The notes beneath the pieces are model-generated. The model was not told where the DNA came from. It searched no databases and saw nothing but the letters and a program-made list of their open reading frames with translations. Positions 47,250-55,862 of a stretch of 64,000 bases of DNA are shown here, in pieces. Source of the DNA: Millisia brevis NBRC 105863 (lineage in GTDB: Bacteria; Actinomycetota; Actinomycetes; Mycobacteriales; Mycobacteriaceae); assembly GCF_001552615.1 (NCBI RefSeq), contig NZ_BCRN01000006.1, positions 186,001 to 250,000 on the forward strand, read 5' to 3'. A program made the position numbers and the translations under genes. The number at the start of each line of letters is the position of its first letter. The first letter of the stretch is position 1.

Positions 47250-48244
47250 GCGTCGGAAGCGATCGGCTCGACCTGGTGGTCGCGGCCGTCTCCGAGGAGG
47301 CGCCGGGCATCCGGCACGTGCGCATGCGGCGTGCGGACGGCGGCGCCCTGCCGCCGTTCACCCCCGGCAGCCACATCGTGGTCGAGATCCCGGCGGGCAG
47401 GGGCCGCGCGCGCACCCTGGCGAACGCCTACTCGTTGACCGGCGAACCGCGCGAGCCGGTCGACTACGAGATCTCCGTGCTGCGCTGCCCCACCGCCGAC
47501 GGCGGTGCGGGCGGCTCGGAGTGGATTCACGAACTGGCGGTGGGCGATCCGGTCACCGTCCTGCCGCCGCGCAGCTCCTTCCCCCCGATCCGCTTCGCCC
47601 GCAAGCACGTGCTGGTCGCCGCCGGGATCGGGATCACCCCGCTGCTGTCCCATCTGCGCTCGCACGCCCGGTGGGGGCACGAGGTCGAGGTGATCTACCT
47701 CTATCGGGACGGCATGGGCGCGCACGCCGACGAGGTGGCACGGCTCGGCGGTGACCGCGTCACCGTGGTGCACGACCGCGCGAGCTTCCTGGAACTGCTG
47801 CCCGAGCGTCTGAGCGGGCAGCCGATCGGTACCCATGTGTACACCTGCGGGCCGGCGAGCTTCATGGACACCGTCGTCGACATCGCGGTCGACACCGGAT
47901 GGCCGGATAGCCGAATTCATCTGGAACACTTCGGCATCGACGCCCTCGATGCCGGCGACCCGTTCACGGTGACCGTCACCGACGGCCCGACGTTCGAGGT
48001 GGCATCGGGTACCAGCCTGCTCGAGGCGCTCGAGGACCACGGGATCGCCGTGCCGAATCTCTGCCGACAGGGCGTCTGCGGCGAATGCCGGGTGACGGTG
48101 GTGCCGTCCGACGACGGTGGTCCGCTGCACCGGGATCTGTATCTGTCCGAGGAGGACAAGGCGTCCGGGTCCTGCCTGATGGCCTGCGTCTCACGAGCCC
48201 TGCCCGATGCGAACGGGCGCGCACATCTGGAGGTCAAGCCATGA
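47246..48244 (+). CDS. Reductase subunit of N-demethylase (PDR/VanB type), set 2
   Basis: 332 residues. Same architecture as set 1: LANAYSLTGEPREPVDYEISVLR for flavin, VLVAAGIGITPLLSHLRSH and THVYTCGPASFMDT for NAD, and a C-terminal 2Fe-2S domain with LCRQGVCGEC plus CLMACVSR. ATG overlaps the DmmA-like stop and its own stop overlaps the heme subunit start. Keeping its own reductase suggests the second demethylase is a complete enzyme and not a spare catalytic chain. Confidence 0.85.
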   Translation: MSVGSDRLDLVVAAVSEEAPGIRHVRMRRADGGALPPFTPGSHIVVEIPAGRGRARTLANAYSLTGEPREPVDYEISVLRCPTADGGAGGSEWIHELAVGDPVTVLPPRSSFPPIRFARKHVLVAAGIGITPLLSHLRSHARWGHEVEVIYLYRDGMGAHADEVARLGGDRVTVVHDRASFLELLPERLSGQPIGTHVYTCGPASFMDTVVDIAVDTGWPDSRIHLEHFGIDALDAGDPFTVTVTDGPTFEVASGTSLLEALEDHGIAVPNLCRQGVCGECRVTVVPSDDGGPLHRDLYLSEEDKASGSCLMACVSRALPDANGRAHLEVKP

Positions 48245-49272
48245 CGATCACCGACCACGACGCGGCCGCGGCGGGCTATCGGTCCGCCCCGGATCTCGTC
48301 CGGGGTTTCCCCTTCCCGTTCCCCAACGAGATCTACCGCTACTCGACCAATGTCGAGCCCGCCCCCGCCGCGGTACCCACCCCGGCCGGCCAGTGGGGCG
48401 CGGCGGCGGTCGACGTCGACTCCGAATACCTCCACGAACTGGCCGAGCGGGCGGAGGTCCTGCGGCGGGATCCGAGCCGCTACGCGCTGCTACCCCATAT
48501 GGACGTCGCCGCCTGGGACGCGATGCTCGTGCTGATGCGCGAGCTGGCCGCCACCCATCCGGAGGACTTCGAGCTGACCCTGCTCGAGTCGGGTACCCGA
48601 CCCCGATACCACTGGCGCAACGCCCTTCTCGATATCGACCACACCTTCACCCTCGGCGATCCGAGCACCCTGCCCGCCGAACCTCTCGCCTGGATCACCA
48701 GCCAGGTGCAGGAGGATATCGTGCTGCTCGATCAGCGCGACGGGGTGCTCTACGGCGATGCGGGCGTGGTCACCTTCGCGGCCGACTGGTCCTTCGGCTT
48801 CGACGTCGGCATGACCTTCCTCGAAATCCACGGCCCGGTACCGCGTCTGCACAGCGAGGGCGTGATCACCCGGGCCCACGAATTCCTGCTGCGCCTGCAG
48901 CCCGGCCAGTGCTACCGCCGCACCAACTGGACGCTGACGGTCGGGCGGCGCCTGGACGTGTCGACCGAGGTCTACCACGAATGGGGACCCGACCGGGAGA
49001 TGATCCAGACCGTCGACGACGAAACCTTCGGGCGTCTGGTGCATTTGCGCGTCGAGGTCCAGCATCTGATCCGCCTGGCGGAGTCCGGCGCGATCATGTT
49101 CCTCATCCGGACGTACATGTTGCCCTTCGCCGATCTCGCCCGGATCGAACCGTGGAAAAACCGAACGGCCGATATTTTGGAGGAGTTGCCGGAGGATATG
49201 GCCGACTACAAAGGGATCATCAAGTTTCGCGGACGAGCAGCCGAATGGCTCAGAGCGGCGCCCGGCGCCTGA
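48241..49272 (+). CDS. Heme-dependent oxidative N-demethylase catalytic subunit (DUF3445), set 2
   Basis: 343 residues. Matching blocks to set 1 are YHWRNALLDIDHTFTLGDPSTLPAEP, FLEIHGPVPRLH, CYRRTNWTLTVG and LRVEVQHLIRLAESGAIMFLIRTYM. Overall the two copies are clearly paralogous but well diverged, so they are not a recent duplication. The segment after RL in the late motif (AESGA against PMTGA) is one of several differences that could alter substrate choice. It is the last gene of the six-gene overlapping chain; the ammonium transporter follows after 206 bases. Confidence 0.85.
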   Translation: MTITDHDAAAAGYRSAPDLVRGFPFPFPNEIYRYSTNVEPAPAAVPTPAGQWGAAAVDVDSEYLHELAERAEVLRRDPSRYALLPHMDVAAWDAMLVLMRELAATHPEDFELTLLESGTRPRYHWRNALLDIDHTFTLGDPSTLPAEPLAWITSQVQEDIVLLDQRDGVLYGDAGVVTFAADWSFGFDVGMTFLEIHGPVPRLHSEGVITRAHEFLLRLQPGQCYRRTNWTLTVGRRLDVSTEVYHEWGPDREMIQTVDDETFGRLVHLRVEVQHLIRLAESGAIMFLIRTYMLPFADLARIEPWKNRTADILEELPEDMADYKGIIKFRGRAAEWLRAAPGA

Positions 49273-49318
49273 CTTGTCGGACTCTTCGGGCCGAAATGTC
49301 CGGTCGCGCAACGACGGT

Positions 49319-49373
49319 GTAACCGTTCCGGTCTCATCACGAAACCGTCGTCCGTTTTCATCCCAGTAGACAA
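49319..49373 (+). promoter_or_regulatory. Candidate control region upstream of amt
   Basis: GTAAC (49319) and GAAAC (49341) are 22 bases apart, the spacing of alternate half-sites in GlnR boxes, but the intermediate half-site is not matched. GTAGACAA (49366-49373) resembles the start of the motif before the glutamine-synthetase-like gene. Both are weak alone. Confidence 0.3.
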
Positions 49374-49478
49374 AGTCCATTCTCTTGATCATTTCTTTCT
49401 CCGGCGATCAGCACCGTTGGTGATCACCGTGTCCCTGTAGGCGATCGTGTCGATCGCATTCTCGTCCTGGAGGCATTA

Positions 49479-50843
49479 GTGACACCCGACGACGCCCTGG
49501 TGGCCATGGAGTCGGTCCTGACCGACTTCTTCTACTGGGTCTCCACCGCTCTGATGATCTTGATTCACGCCGGCTTCCTCGCCTACGAGATGGGCGCATC
49601 GCGCTCGAAGAACGTGCTGGCGACGGCGATGAAGAACCTGCTGACCTTCGCGGTCACGATCGCCGCCTTCTTCTTTGTCGGGTGGTGGTTCTACAACGCC
49701 TTCTACCGCTTCCCCGTCGATGCGATCGACCCCGCGACCGCGGCCCTGCCGTGGAGCGAGGACATGGGACCGAACATCACCTCGGTCACCGGCATCTTCT
49801 GGGCCGCCTTCGCCCTGTTCGCCGCGACCACCGGCTCGATCATGTCCGGCGCGGTTCTGGAACGTATCCGCACCAGCGCCTTCCTGATCCTGTCGACCGT
49901 GCTCGGCGCGGTCGTGTGGATCATCGGCGCCTCCTGGGCCTGGCACGGCTCGGGCTGGCTGTTGACCGAATGGGGCTGGCACGACTTCGGCGCCGCCGGC
50001 GCGGTGCACCTGATCGCCGGCGCCTTCACCCTCGGCGTGCTGATCAACCTCGGGCCGCGCATCGGACGCTTCGTCAACGGCAAGGCGGTCACCATCCGCC
50101 CGCACAACCTGCCGCTGACCATGCTCGGCCTGATGCTGATCTTCGTGGGCTTCTTCGGCTTCCTGATGGGCTGCGTCGTCTACACCAACACCGGCTACTT
50201 CACGATCTTCGGCTCGCCCACCTCGCTCTCCGCGGTCGCCTTCAGCACCCTGATGGGTCTGGCCGGCGGCATCATCGGCTCGTACATGAGCTCGCGCGGT
50301 GAGCCGTTCTGGACGATCTCCGGCGGCCTGGCCGGCGTCATCTCCGTCGCCCCCGGTATGGACCTGTACCACCCGGCGGTCACCTTCATCATCGCGCTCG
50401 TCGGCGGCTTCATCGTTCCGTTCATCGGCAAGCTGCTCGAGCGCTTCCAGCTCGACGACGTGGTCGGCGCGGTGGCCGTCCACGGCGGCTGCGCGATCTA
50501 CGGTCTGGTCGTCTCCGGATTCGTGCTGTGGGGTATCCCGAACGTCGAGCTGGAGGGCTTCGGCACTCCCCCGGATATCAACCCGCTCGGCCAGATCGGC
50601 GGCATGGTCGTGATGGCCGCCCTCGGCTTCATCCCCGGCTACCTGCTCTCGCTGCTGCTCAAGCGCCTCAAGGTGTTGCGCATCCCGGCGGAGATCGAGG
50701 AGATCGGCCTCGACCTGAGCGAGGTCCCGGCCACCCCGTACCCCGAGGGCATCCCGGTGACCGCGATGAACGGTTCCTCGAACGGCAGCTCCAACGGCGT
50801 CTCCAGCAACGGAGCCGTGGCAACCAAGGAGGTATCGGCATGA
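49479..50843 (+). CDS. amt: Ammonium/methylammonium transporter
   Basis: 454 residues with about 11 membrane spans. The twin pore histidines are His177 (GAVHLIAGAFTLG) and His335 (VAVHGGCAIYG). GTG 49479 follows GGAGG. The C-terminus ends in a Ser/Asn-rich linker. In this setting methylammonium uptake is as likely as ammonium uptake; Amt proteins are known to carry both. Unlike the common amtB-glnK-glnD arrangement, no PII gene follows; the next gene is a 71-residue membrane protein. Confidence 0.92.
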   Translation: MTPDDALVAMESVLTDFFYWVSTALMILIHAGFLAYEMGASRSKNVLATAMKNLLTFAVTIAAFFFVGWWFYNAFYRFPVDAIDPATAALPWSEDMGPNITSVTGIFWAAFALFAATTGSIMSGAVLERIRTSAFLILSTVLGAVVWIIGASWAWHGSGWLLTEWGWHDFGAAGAVHLIAGAFTLGVLINLGPRIGRFVNGKAVTIRPHNLPLTMLGLMLIFVGFFGFLMGCVVYTNTGYFTIFGSPTSLSAVAFSTLMGLAGGIIGSYMSSRGEPFWTISGGLAGVISVAPGMDLYHPAVTFIIALVGGFIVPFIGKLLERFQLDDVVGAVAVHGGCAIYGLVVSGFVLWGIPNVELEGFGTPPDINPLGQIGGMVVMAALGFIPGYLLSLLLKRLKVLRIPAEIEEIGLDLSEVPATPYPEGIPVTAMNGSSNGSSNGVSSNGAVATKEVSA

Positions 50844-51055
50844 GCCATATCGACACGTACGACGGCGCGACCTGGGTCTACACCTTCGGACCGGGCAGCT
50901 TCATGACCGTCCTGTTCGTCATCCTGGCCATCGCATCCGTGATCGGATTCCTGGCGATGATGACCCGTCACGAGAATCACGCCTACGCCGCGATGCTCGC
51001 CCACGAGCCCGTGGAGCCCGGTCCCGCCGTCGAAGGCGAACCGCAGGCCTACTGA
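50840..51055 (+). CDS. Small single-span membrane protein, coupled to amt
   Basis: 71 residues. One strong hydrophobic span at about 21-41 (FMTVLFVILAIASVIGFLAMM), a short acidic N-terminus and a polar tail with EPVEPGPAVEGEP. ATG overlaps the amt stop (ATGA), so the two proteins are made together. It matches no family I recognise. A partner or stabiliser of the transporter is a reasonable guess. A strong terminator follows. Confidence 0.75.
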   Translation: MSHIDTYDGATWVYTFGPGSFMTVLFVILAIASVIGFLAMMTRHENHAYAAMLAHEPVEPGPAVEGEPQAY

Positions 51056-51089
51056 TCGCCCGGCCCTTCGGCTCTTCCCACATCTCGGC

Positions 51090-51127
51090 ACGACGCCGCC
51101 CCGCCGCCATCGGCAGGGCGGCGTCGT
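51090..51127 (+). terminator. Hairpin terminator after the amt operon
   Basis: A perfect 12-base stem, ACGACGCCGCCC (51090-51101) with GGGCGGCGTCGT (51116-51127), around a 14-base loop. It separates the amt pair from the glutamine-synthetase-like gene, which must have its own promoter. Confidence 0.8.
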
Positions 51128-51199
51128 TCATGTTCGGCCGTGTTTCCCGGATCCGGGGAGAACGTGACGCGTCCGTAAAGCTCCCGAAACACGAGAGCG

Positions 51200-51224
51200 G
51201 TCTACTGGTCGTAGACAACGATTC
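51200..51224 (+). promoter_or_regulatory. Candidate operator before the gmaS-like operon
   Basis: GTCTAC, five bases, GTAGAC (51200-51216) is a perfect inverted repeat. Its right arm begins TAGACAACGATTC (51212-51224), nearly identical to a site at 43510 before the N-demethylase operon. TGGTCGTAGACA (51206-51217) also occurs before the first XRE-cupin gene (12671). The XRE-cupin protein at the end of this operon is the obvious candidate to bind here. Confidence 0.5.
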
Positions 51225-51326
51225 CTATCAGTTAACATGGTGGTCGACACCCGATCACCGGCATCCACTGCCCCGCAGTCCACCCGATGCGCTGCCCCCG
51301 CAGACCAACCACGGAAGGCGATACCG

Positions 51327-52727
51327 ATGACCCGAGTGACCGCCGACAGCACCACGAACGGTCGGGTCGACGCCGACCCCACCGCCGTGGCCCGCCCCGA
51401 TGACCTCGCCGCGCTGGCCCATGCTTCCGGGACCACCTTCATCCTCGCGCTCTTCGTCGATCTCAACGGCAAGCCCTGCGCCAAGCTGGTGCCGGTCGAG
51501 GCGGTCGAGGAATTGCAGAACGATGGTGTCGGCTTCGCCGGCTATGCCGTCGGCGCGATGGGCCAGGAACCGAAGGATCCCGATCTGATCGCCCTGCCGG
51601 ATCCGTCGTCGTTCACTCCGATCCCCTTCGTGCGGGAGGGCCTGGCGATCGTGCACTGCGATCCCCACGTCAACGGCACGCCGTGGCCGTACGCGCCGCG
51701 CGTGATCCTGCGCAATGTCCTCGATCGTCTGCGGACCGAGCAGGGCCTCGAGGCCTACGCCGGCGCCGAGGTCGAGTACTTCCTGGTGCGCCGGGATGCC
51801 AGTGGGAAGCTGGTCACCGCCGATCCCGGCGACAACGCCGCCCAGCCCTGTTACGACGCCCGCGGCGTCACCCGCATGTACGAGCACCTCGCCGCGGTCT
51901 CGCGGGCGATGAACACGCTCGGCTGGGAGAACTACGCCAACGACCACGAGGACGGCAACGGCCAGTTCGAGCAGAACTTCGCCTACGCCGACGCGATGAC
52001 CACCGCCGACCGGGTGATCACGCTGCGCTACCTGCTGTCGATGATCGCCGAGGAACGCGACATGATCGCGACCTTCATGCCCAAGCCCTTCGCCGATCGG
52101 ACCGGATCCGGGCTGCACCTGCACCTGTCGCTGTGGCGCGACGGCGCTTCGGCCTTCCCCGACGCCGCCGACGAGCGCGGACTGGGACTGTCCGAGGTGG
52201 CCTACGAGTTCACCGCCGGCATCCTCGAGCACGCCGGAGCCCTGCAGGCGATCCTCGGACCGTCGGTGAACTCCTACAAGCGCACCGGTGCGGTCAGCAC
52301 GACCTCCGGCGCCTCCTGGGCGCCGCGCTTCCCCACCTACGGCGGCAACGACCGGACCCACTTCATCCGCATCCCCGACGGCCACCGCATCGAGCTGCGC
52401 GGCGGCGACGGGTCGGCCAACCCCTACCTGGCGATCGCCGCCTCGGTCGCGGCCGGCCTCGACGGGATCACCCGCTCGCTCGATCCCGGCACGGTCGGCG
52501 GTGACAACGGCACCTCGCGCGCCGCGCTGCCGCAGACCCTGCTGCACGCGGTCGACGCCCTCGACGCCGACCCGGTCATCCGCGGCGCCCTCGACGCGGC
52601 GACGGTCGAGCCGGAGGAGACCAAGTCGGTGGCCGACTACTTCAGCCGGATCAAGCGCGAGGAGTTCTTCTCCTGGCACTCGACGGTCGGCTCCTGGGAG
52701 CTCGACCGGTACCTGACCGCGTACTGA
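51327..52727 (+). CDS. gmaS: Gamma-glutamylmethylamide synthetase-like glutamine synthetase family protein
   Basis: 466 residues. Glutamine synthetase fold: AGAEVEYFLV, DHEDGNGQFEQNF, MPKPFADRTGSGLHLHLSLW, SVNSYKR and HRIELRGGDGSANPYL. The length and the GNGQFEQN/MPKPF..TGSG pattern match the GlnT/GMAS group that ligates methylamine or other amines to glutamate, not the housekeeping GlnA. No adenylylation tyrosine loop typical of GlnA-I is apparent. The following mgsABC-like genes strongly favour gamma-glutamylmethylamide synthesis. ATG 51327 follows GGAAGG. Confidence 0.8.
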   Translation: MTRVTADSTTNGRVDADPTAVARPDDLAALAHASGTTFILALFVDLNGKPCAKLVPVEAVEELQNDGVGFAGYAVGAMGQEPKDPDLIALPDPSSFTPIPFVREGLAIVHCDPHVNGTPWPYAPRVILRNVLDRLRTEQGLEAYAGAEVEYFLVRRDASGKLVTADPGDNAAQPCYDARGVTRMYEHLAAVSRAMNTLGWENYANDHEDGNGQFEQNFAYADAMTTADRVITLRYLLSMIAEERDMIATFMPKPFADRTGSGLHLHLSLWRDGASAFPDAADERGLGLSEVAYEFTAGILEHAGALQAILGPSVNSYKRTGAVSTTSGASWAPRFPTYGGNDRTHFIRIPDGHRIELRGGDGSANPYLAIAASVAAGLDGITRSLDPGTVGGDNGTSRAALPQTLLHAVDALDADPVIRGALDAATVEPEETKSVADYFSRIKREEFFSWHSTVGSWELDRYLTAY

Positions 52728-52775
52728 TCGCCCTGCCCATCCCTTCGGAACGCACCTCTTCGGGAAAGGAATCTC

Positions 52776-53714
52776 ATGTGCGGAATCGTCGGGTTGCACC
52801 TGCGCAACCCTGATCTTCACCCGCGGCTCGGTGAGCTGTTGACCGGCATGCTGGTCGAAATGCAGGACCGGGGGCCCGATTCCGCGGGCGTCGCGGTCTA
52901 CGGTGATCCGCGCTGGTCGCCGGCGGGAACGGTCACCGTATCCTTCGTGCCCGATCCGGCGTCGACGTCGATCGTCGCGCCGGCCCCCGCCGCCGAGGTC
53001 GCCGCCACGCTGACCGCGCTGCTGGGCGCCGAGGTGACGGTCGTCGACGCCGGGCCGACCCTGGTCGCTCATACCCCGATCGGCGACGACGCCGCGGCCA
53101 CCGTGGCCGCCCTGCGCGCCGCGGTTCTGGAAACCTACCCGGACGCACTGATCGCCGGATTCGGCGAGTCGGTCGCGGTGCTCAAGGGCGTCGGGCATCC
53201 CCGCGTCCTGGCCGATGCCTACGACCTGCCGTCGGCGCAGGGCTGGCAGGGGGTCGGACATACCCGGATGGCCACCGAGTCGGCGGTCACCGCCGGCGGC
53301 TGCCATCCCTACGCGGTCGGCCCCGACCAGTGCCTCGTGCACAACGGATCGTTCTCCAACCACGCGACGATCCGCCGCGATCTGCTCGCCCGCGGCGCGG
53401 AATTCGACTCCGAGAACGACACCGAGGTCGGTGCCCGCTTCGTCGCCGACCGGCTCGCCGCCGGCGCCGACGTCGAGGTCGCGCTCAAGGAACTGTGCGC
53501 ATCGTTCGACGGCTTCTACACGCTGCTGGTCTCGAACGCCTCCTCCTTCGCGGTGGTCCGCGACGCGATCGCCTGCAAGCCCGCGGTGATCGCCGAGACC
53601 GACGACTGGGTGGCGATGGCCTCCGAGTACCGCGCCCTGGTGGGGCTTCCCGGAATCGACACCGCCCGTATCTACGAGCCCGAGCCCGAAAGGATCTACG
53701 TATGGACGCGCTGA
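52776..53714 (+). CDS. mgsA: Class II glutamine amidotransferase, N-methylglutamate synthase subunit A-like (GlxB)
   Basis: 312 residues. Ntn hydrolase beginning MCGIVGLHL, with nucleophile Cys2 exposed after removal of methionine. DRGPDSAGVAVY, VGHTRMATES and LVHNGSFSNHATIRRDL are glutamine-amidotransferase blocks. In N-methylglutamate synthase this subunit would release methylamine from gamma-glutamylmethylamide. It overlaps the next gene by 13 bases, giving the fixed order A-B-C. Confidence 0.85.
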   Translation: MCGIVGLHLRNPDLHPRLGELLTGMLVEMQDRGPDSAGVAVYGDPRWSPAGTVTVSFVPDPASTSIVAPAPAAEVAATLTALLGAEVTVVDAGPTLVAHTPIGDDAAATVAALRAAVLETYPDALIAGFGESVAVLKGVGHPRVLADAYDLPSAQGWQGVGHTRMATESAVTAGGCHPYAVGPDQCLVHNGSFSNHATIRRDLLARGAEFDSENDTEVGARFVADRLAAGADVEVALKELCASFDGFYTLLVSNASSFAVVRDAIACKPAVIAETDDWVAMASEYRALVGLPGIDTARIYEPEPERIYVWTR

Positions 53715-54442
53715 GCACGGACCCGCTGACGGAGGTCGCCGGAGCGGTGCGCGAGGTCGACCTGGCCGTCACCCCGCTGCGCTCGATCAACACCTGGCTG
53801 CACGGCCGACCGACCGACGATCTCGCCCCATTGGCCGAAACCGATGCAGTCACGATCCGCAATCCGCGCGGCGCCCACGCGCTGGCGGTCGGTCTCGACT
53901 CCCCCCGTCGGGTGGAGATCGCCGGACACGTCGGCTACTACGCGGCCGGGATGAACAAGGCCGCCGATGTCGTGATCACCGGCAACGCCGGTGTCGGCGT
54001 CGGCGAGAACATGATGAGCGGCTCGGTCACCGTGAAGGGCAACGCCTCCCAGTCCGCCGGTGCCACCGCACACGGTGGGTTGCTGGTGATCGAGGGCGAC
54101 GCCTCGGCGCGGTGCGGGATCTCGATGAAGGGTGTCGACATCGTCGTCGGCGGGTCGGTCGGCCACATGAGCGCCTTCATGGCGCAGGCCGGTCGACTGG
54201 TGGTGCGCGGCGATGCCGGTGAGGCACTGGGCGACTCGATCTACGAGGCCCGCCTCTACGTGCGCGGTTCGGTCGCCTCCCTCGGGGCGGACTGCATCGC
54301 CAAGCCGATGCGCGAGGAGCACCGCGAGGAGCTGGCCCACCTGCTCAAGGCGGCCGGCTTCGAGGACGACGACCTGTCGGCCTATACGCGGTACGGCTCG
54401 GCGCGCACGCTGTACCACTTCCACTCGGACAACACCTACTGA
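53702..54442 (+). CDS. mgsB: Glutamate-synthase alpha-like domain protein, N-methylglutamate synthase subunit B-like (GlxC)
   Basis: 246 residues. Repeated glycine-rich turns (ITGNAGVGVGENMMSGSVTVKGNA ... GDASARCGISMKGVDIVVGGSVGHM ... GDAGEALGDSIYEARLYVRGSV) form the right-handed beta-helix (GXGXG) of the glutamate synthase C-terminal domain, here a separate protein. Its role is structural, joining the amidotransferase to the FMN subunit. A stable hairpin lies between this gene and the next. Confidence 0.85.
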   Translation: MDALSTDPLTEVAGAVREVDLAVTPLRSINTWLHGRPTDDLAPLAETDAVTIRNPRGAHALAVGLDSPRRVEIAGHVGYYAAGMNKAADVVITGNAGVGVGENMMSGSVTVKGNASQSAGATAHGGLLVIEGDASARCGISMKGVDIVVGGSVGHMSAFMAQAGRLVVRGDAGEALGDSIYEARLYVRGSVASLGADCIAKPMREEHREELAHLLKAAGFEDDDLSAYTRYGSARTLYHFHSDNTY

Positions 54443-54448
54443 CGGCCC

Positions 54449-54477
54449 GTCCGGCCCGGGCACCCGCCGGGCCGGAC
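54449..54477 (+). terminator. Strong hairpin inside the mgs-like operon
   Basis: GTCCGGCCCGG (54449-54459) and CCGGGCCGGAC (54467-54477) form a perfect 11-base stem with a seven-base loop in the 73-base gap between the B- and C-type subunit genes. It could end some transcripts or protect a processed end, changing subunit levels. There is no T-run. Confidence 0.5.
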
Positions 54478-54515
54478 CGCGTCGACGCCCACCCGACATC
54501 CATGCAGGAGCGACC

Positions 54516-55862
54516 ATGAACGACGATCTCGCGCACCGCGGGCTGCGCCCCTCGGCAACCTTCGATCCGGCGACCGTGCACGCGATCCAGCGGGCCGCGA
54601 CCACCGGCATCTACGACATTCGTGGCGGCGGCGCCAAGCGGGCGCTCCCCCACTTCGACGATCTGCTCTTCCTCGGTGCCAGCATGTCGCGCTACCCGCT
54701 GGAGGGCTACCGCGAAACCTGCGGTACCGACGTGGAATTGGGCACCCGCAATGCCCGCTTCCCGCTGCACCTCGATATCCCGGTGACGATCGCCGGGATG
54801 AGCTTCGGCGCGCTGTCCGGCCAGGCGAAGGAAGCCCTCGGCCGCGGCGCCTCCGAGGTCGGCACGTCGACGACCACCGGTGACGGCGGCATGACGCCCG
54901 AGGAGCGGGGCCAGTCCAAGCACCTGGTCTACCAGTACCTGCCGAGCCGCTACGGGATGAACCCCGACGACCTGCGGGCCGCGGACGCGATCGAGATCGT
55001 GCTGGGCCAGGGTGCCAAGCCCGGTGGCGGCGGCATGCTGCTCGGCCAGAAGATCAGCGAGCGGGTCGCCGGAATGCGCACCTTGCCCGAGGGTATCGAC
55101 CAGCGCAGCGCCTGCCGCCATCCCGACTGGACCGGCCCGGACGACCTCACCATCAAGATCAACGAGCTGCGTGAGATCACCGACTGGGAGAAGCCCATCT
55201 ACGTCAAGGTCGGAGCCTCGCGCACCTACTACGACGTCAAGCTCGCCGTCCACGCCGGCGCGGATGTCGTGGTGGTCGACGGGATGCAGGGCGGTACCGC
55301 CGCCACCCAGGACGTCTTCATCGAACACGTCGGCATCCCCACCCTGGCGGCGATTCCCCAGGCGGCGCAAGCGCTTCGGGAACTCGGTGTACACCGGGCG
55401 GGCAAGGACGGCGTCCAGCTGATCGTCTCCGGAGGTATCCGGCACGGCGCGGACGTCGCCAAGGCCCTCGCCCTCGGCGCGGACGCGGTGTCGATCGGCA
55501 CCGCCGCCCTGATCGCCCTGGGCGACAACGATCCCCGCCTCGACGAGGAATACCGCAAGATCGGCTCGGCCGCCGGGTACTACGACGACTACCAGGACGG
55601 GCGCGACCCGGCGGGCATCTCCACCCAGGATCCCGAGCTGGCGAAGCGGCTCGACCCGGTCGCCGCCGGTCGGCGGGTGGCGAACTTCCTGCGGGTGCTG
55701 ACGATGGAGGCGCAGACGATCGCCCGCGCCTGCGGCAAGGCGCACGTCACCCACCTCGAGCCGGAGGATCTGGTGGCCCTGACCATCGAGGCCGCCGCGA
55801 TGGCCCGTGTCCCGCTCGCCGGAACCGACTGGGTCCCGGGCCGGCCCGGGGCGGGCTGGTGA
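54516..55862 (+). CDS. mgsC: FMN-binding glutamate-synthase-like subunit, N-methylglutamate synthase subunit C-like (GlxD)
   Basis: 448 residues. The FMN barrel of glutamate synthase: IAGMSFGALSGQAKEALGRGA, GQGAKPGGGGMLLGQK, IYVKVGASRTYYDVKLAVHAGADVVVVDGMQGGT, and IVSGGIRHGADVAKALALGADAVSIGTAALIALGD. The cysteine cluster that holds [3Fe-4S] in full-length glutamate synthase (CxxxxxCxxxxC) is not seen after GTAALIALG; GlxD-type proteins appear to share this. It would couple methylamine to 2-oxoglutarate giving N-methylglutamate. GTG of the flavoprotein overlaps its stop. Confidence 0.85.
   Translation: MNDDLAHRGLRPSATFDPATVHAIQRAATTGIYDIRGGGAKRALPHFDDLLFLGASMSRYPLEGYRETCGTDVELGTRNARFPLHLDIPVTIAGMSFGALSGQAKEALGRGASEVGTSTTTGDGGMTPEERGQSKHLVYQYLPSRYGMNPDDLRAADAIEIVLGQGAKPGGGGMLLGQKISERVAGMRTLPEGIDQRSACRHPDWTGPDDLTIKINELREITDWEKPIYVKVGASRTYYDVKLAVHAGADVVVVDGMQGGTAATQDVFIEHVGIPTLAAIPQAAQALRELGVHRAGKDGVQLIVSGGIRHGADVAKALALGADAVSIGTAALIALGDNDPRLDEEYRKIGSAAGYYDDYQDGRDPAGISTQDPELAKRLDPVAAGRRVANFLRVLTMEAQTIARACGKAHVTHLEPEDLVALTIEAAAMARVPLAGTDWVPGRPGAGW

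Noticed and set aside
49319-49345. GlnR box upstream of amt
   Set aside because: Two half-sites have the right phase at 22 bases, but the intermediate half-site does not match; kept only as a weak candidate.
51255-53363. Long minus-strand frame (702 codons) opposite the gmaS/mgsA-like genes
   Set aside because: It runs across two well-defined plus-strand genes and has no recognisable domains.
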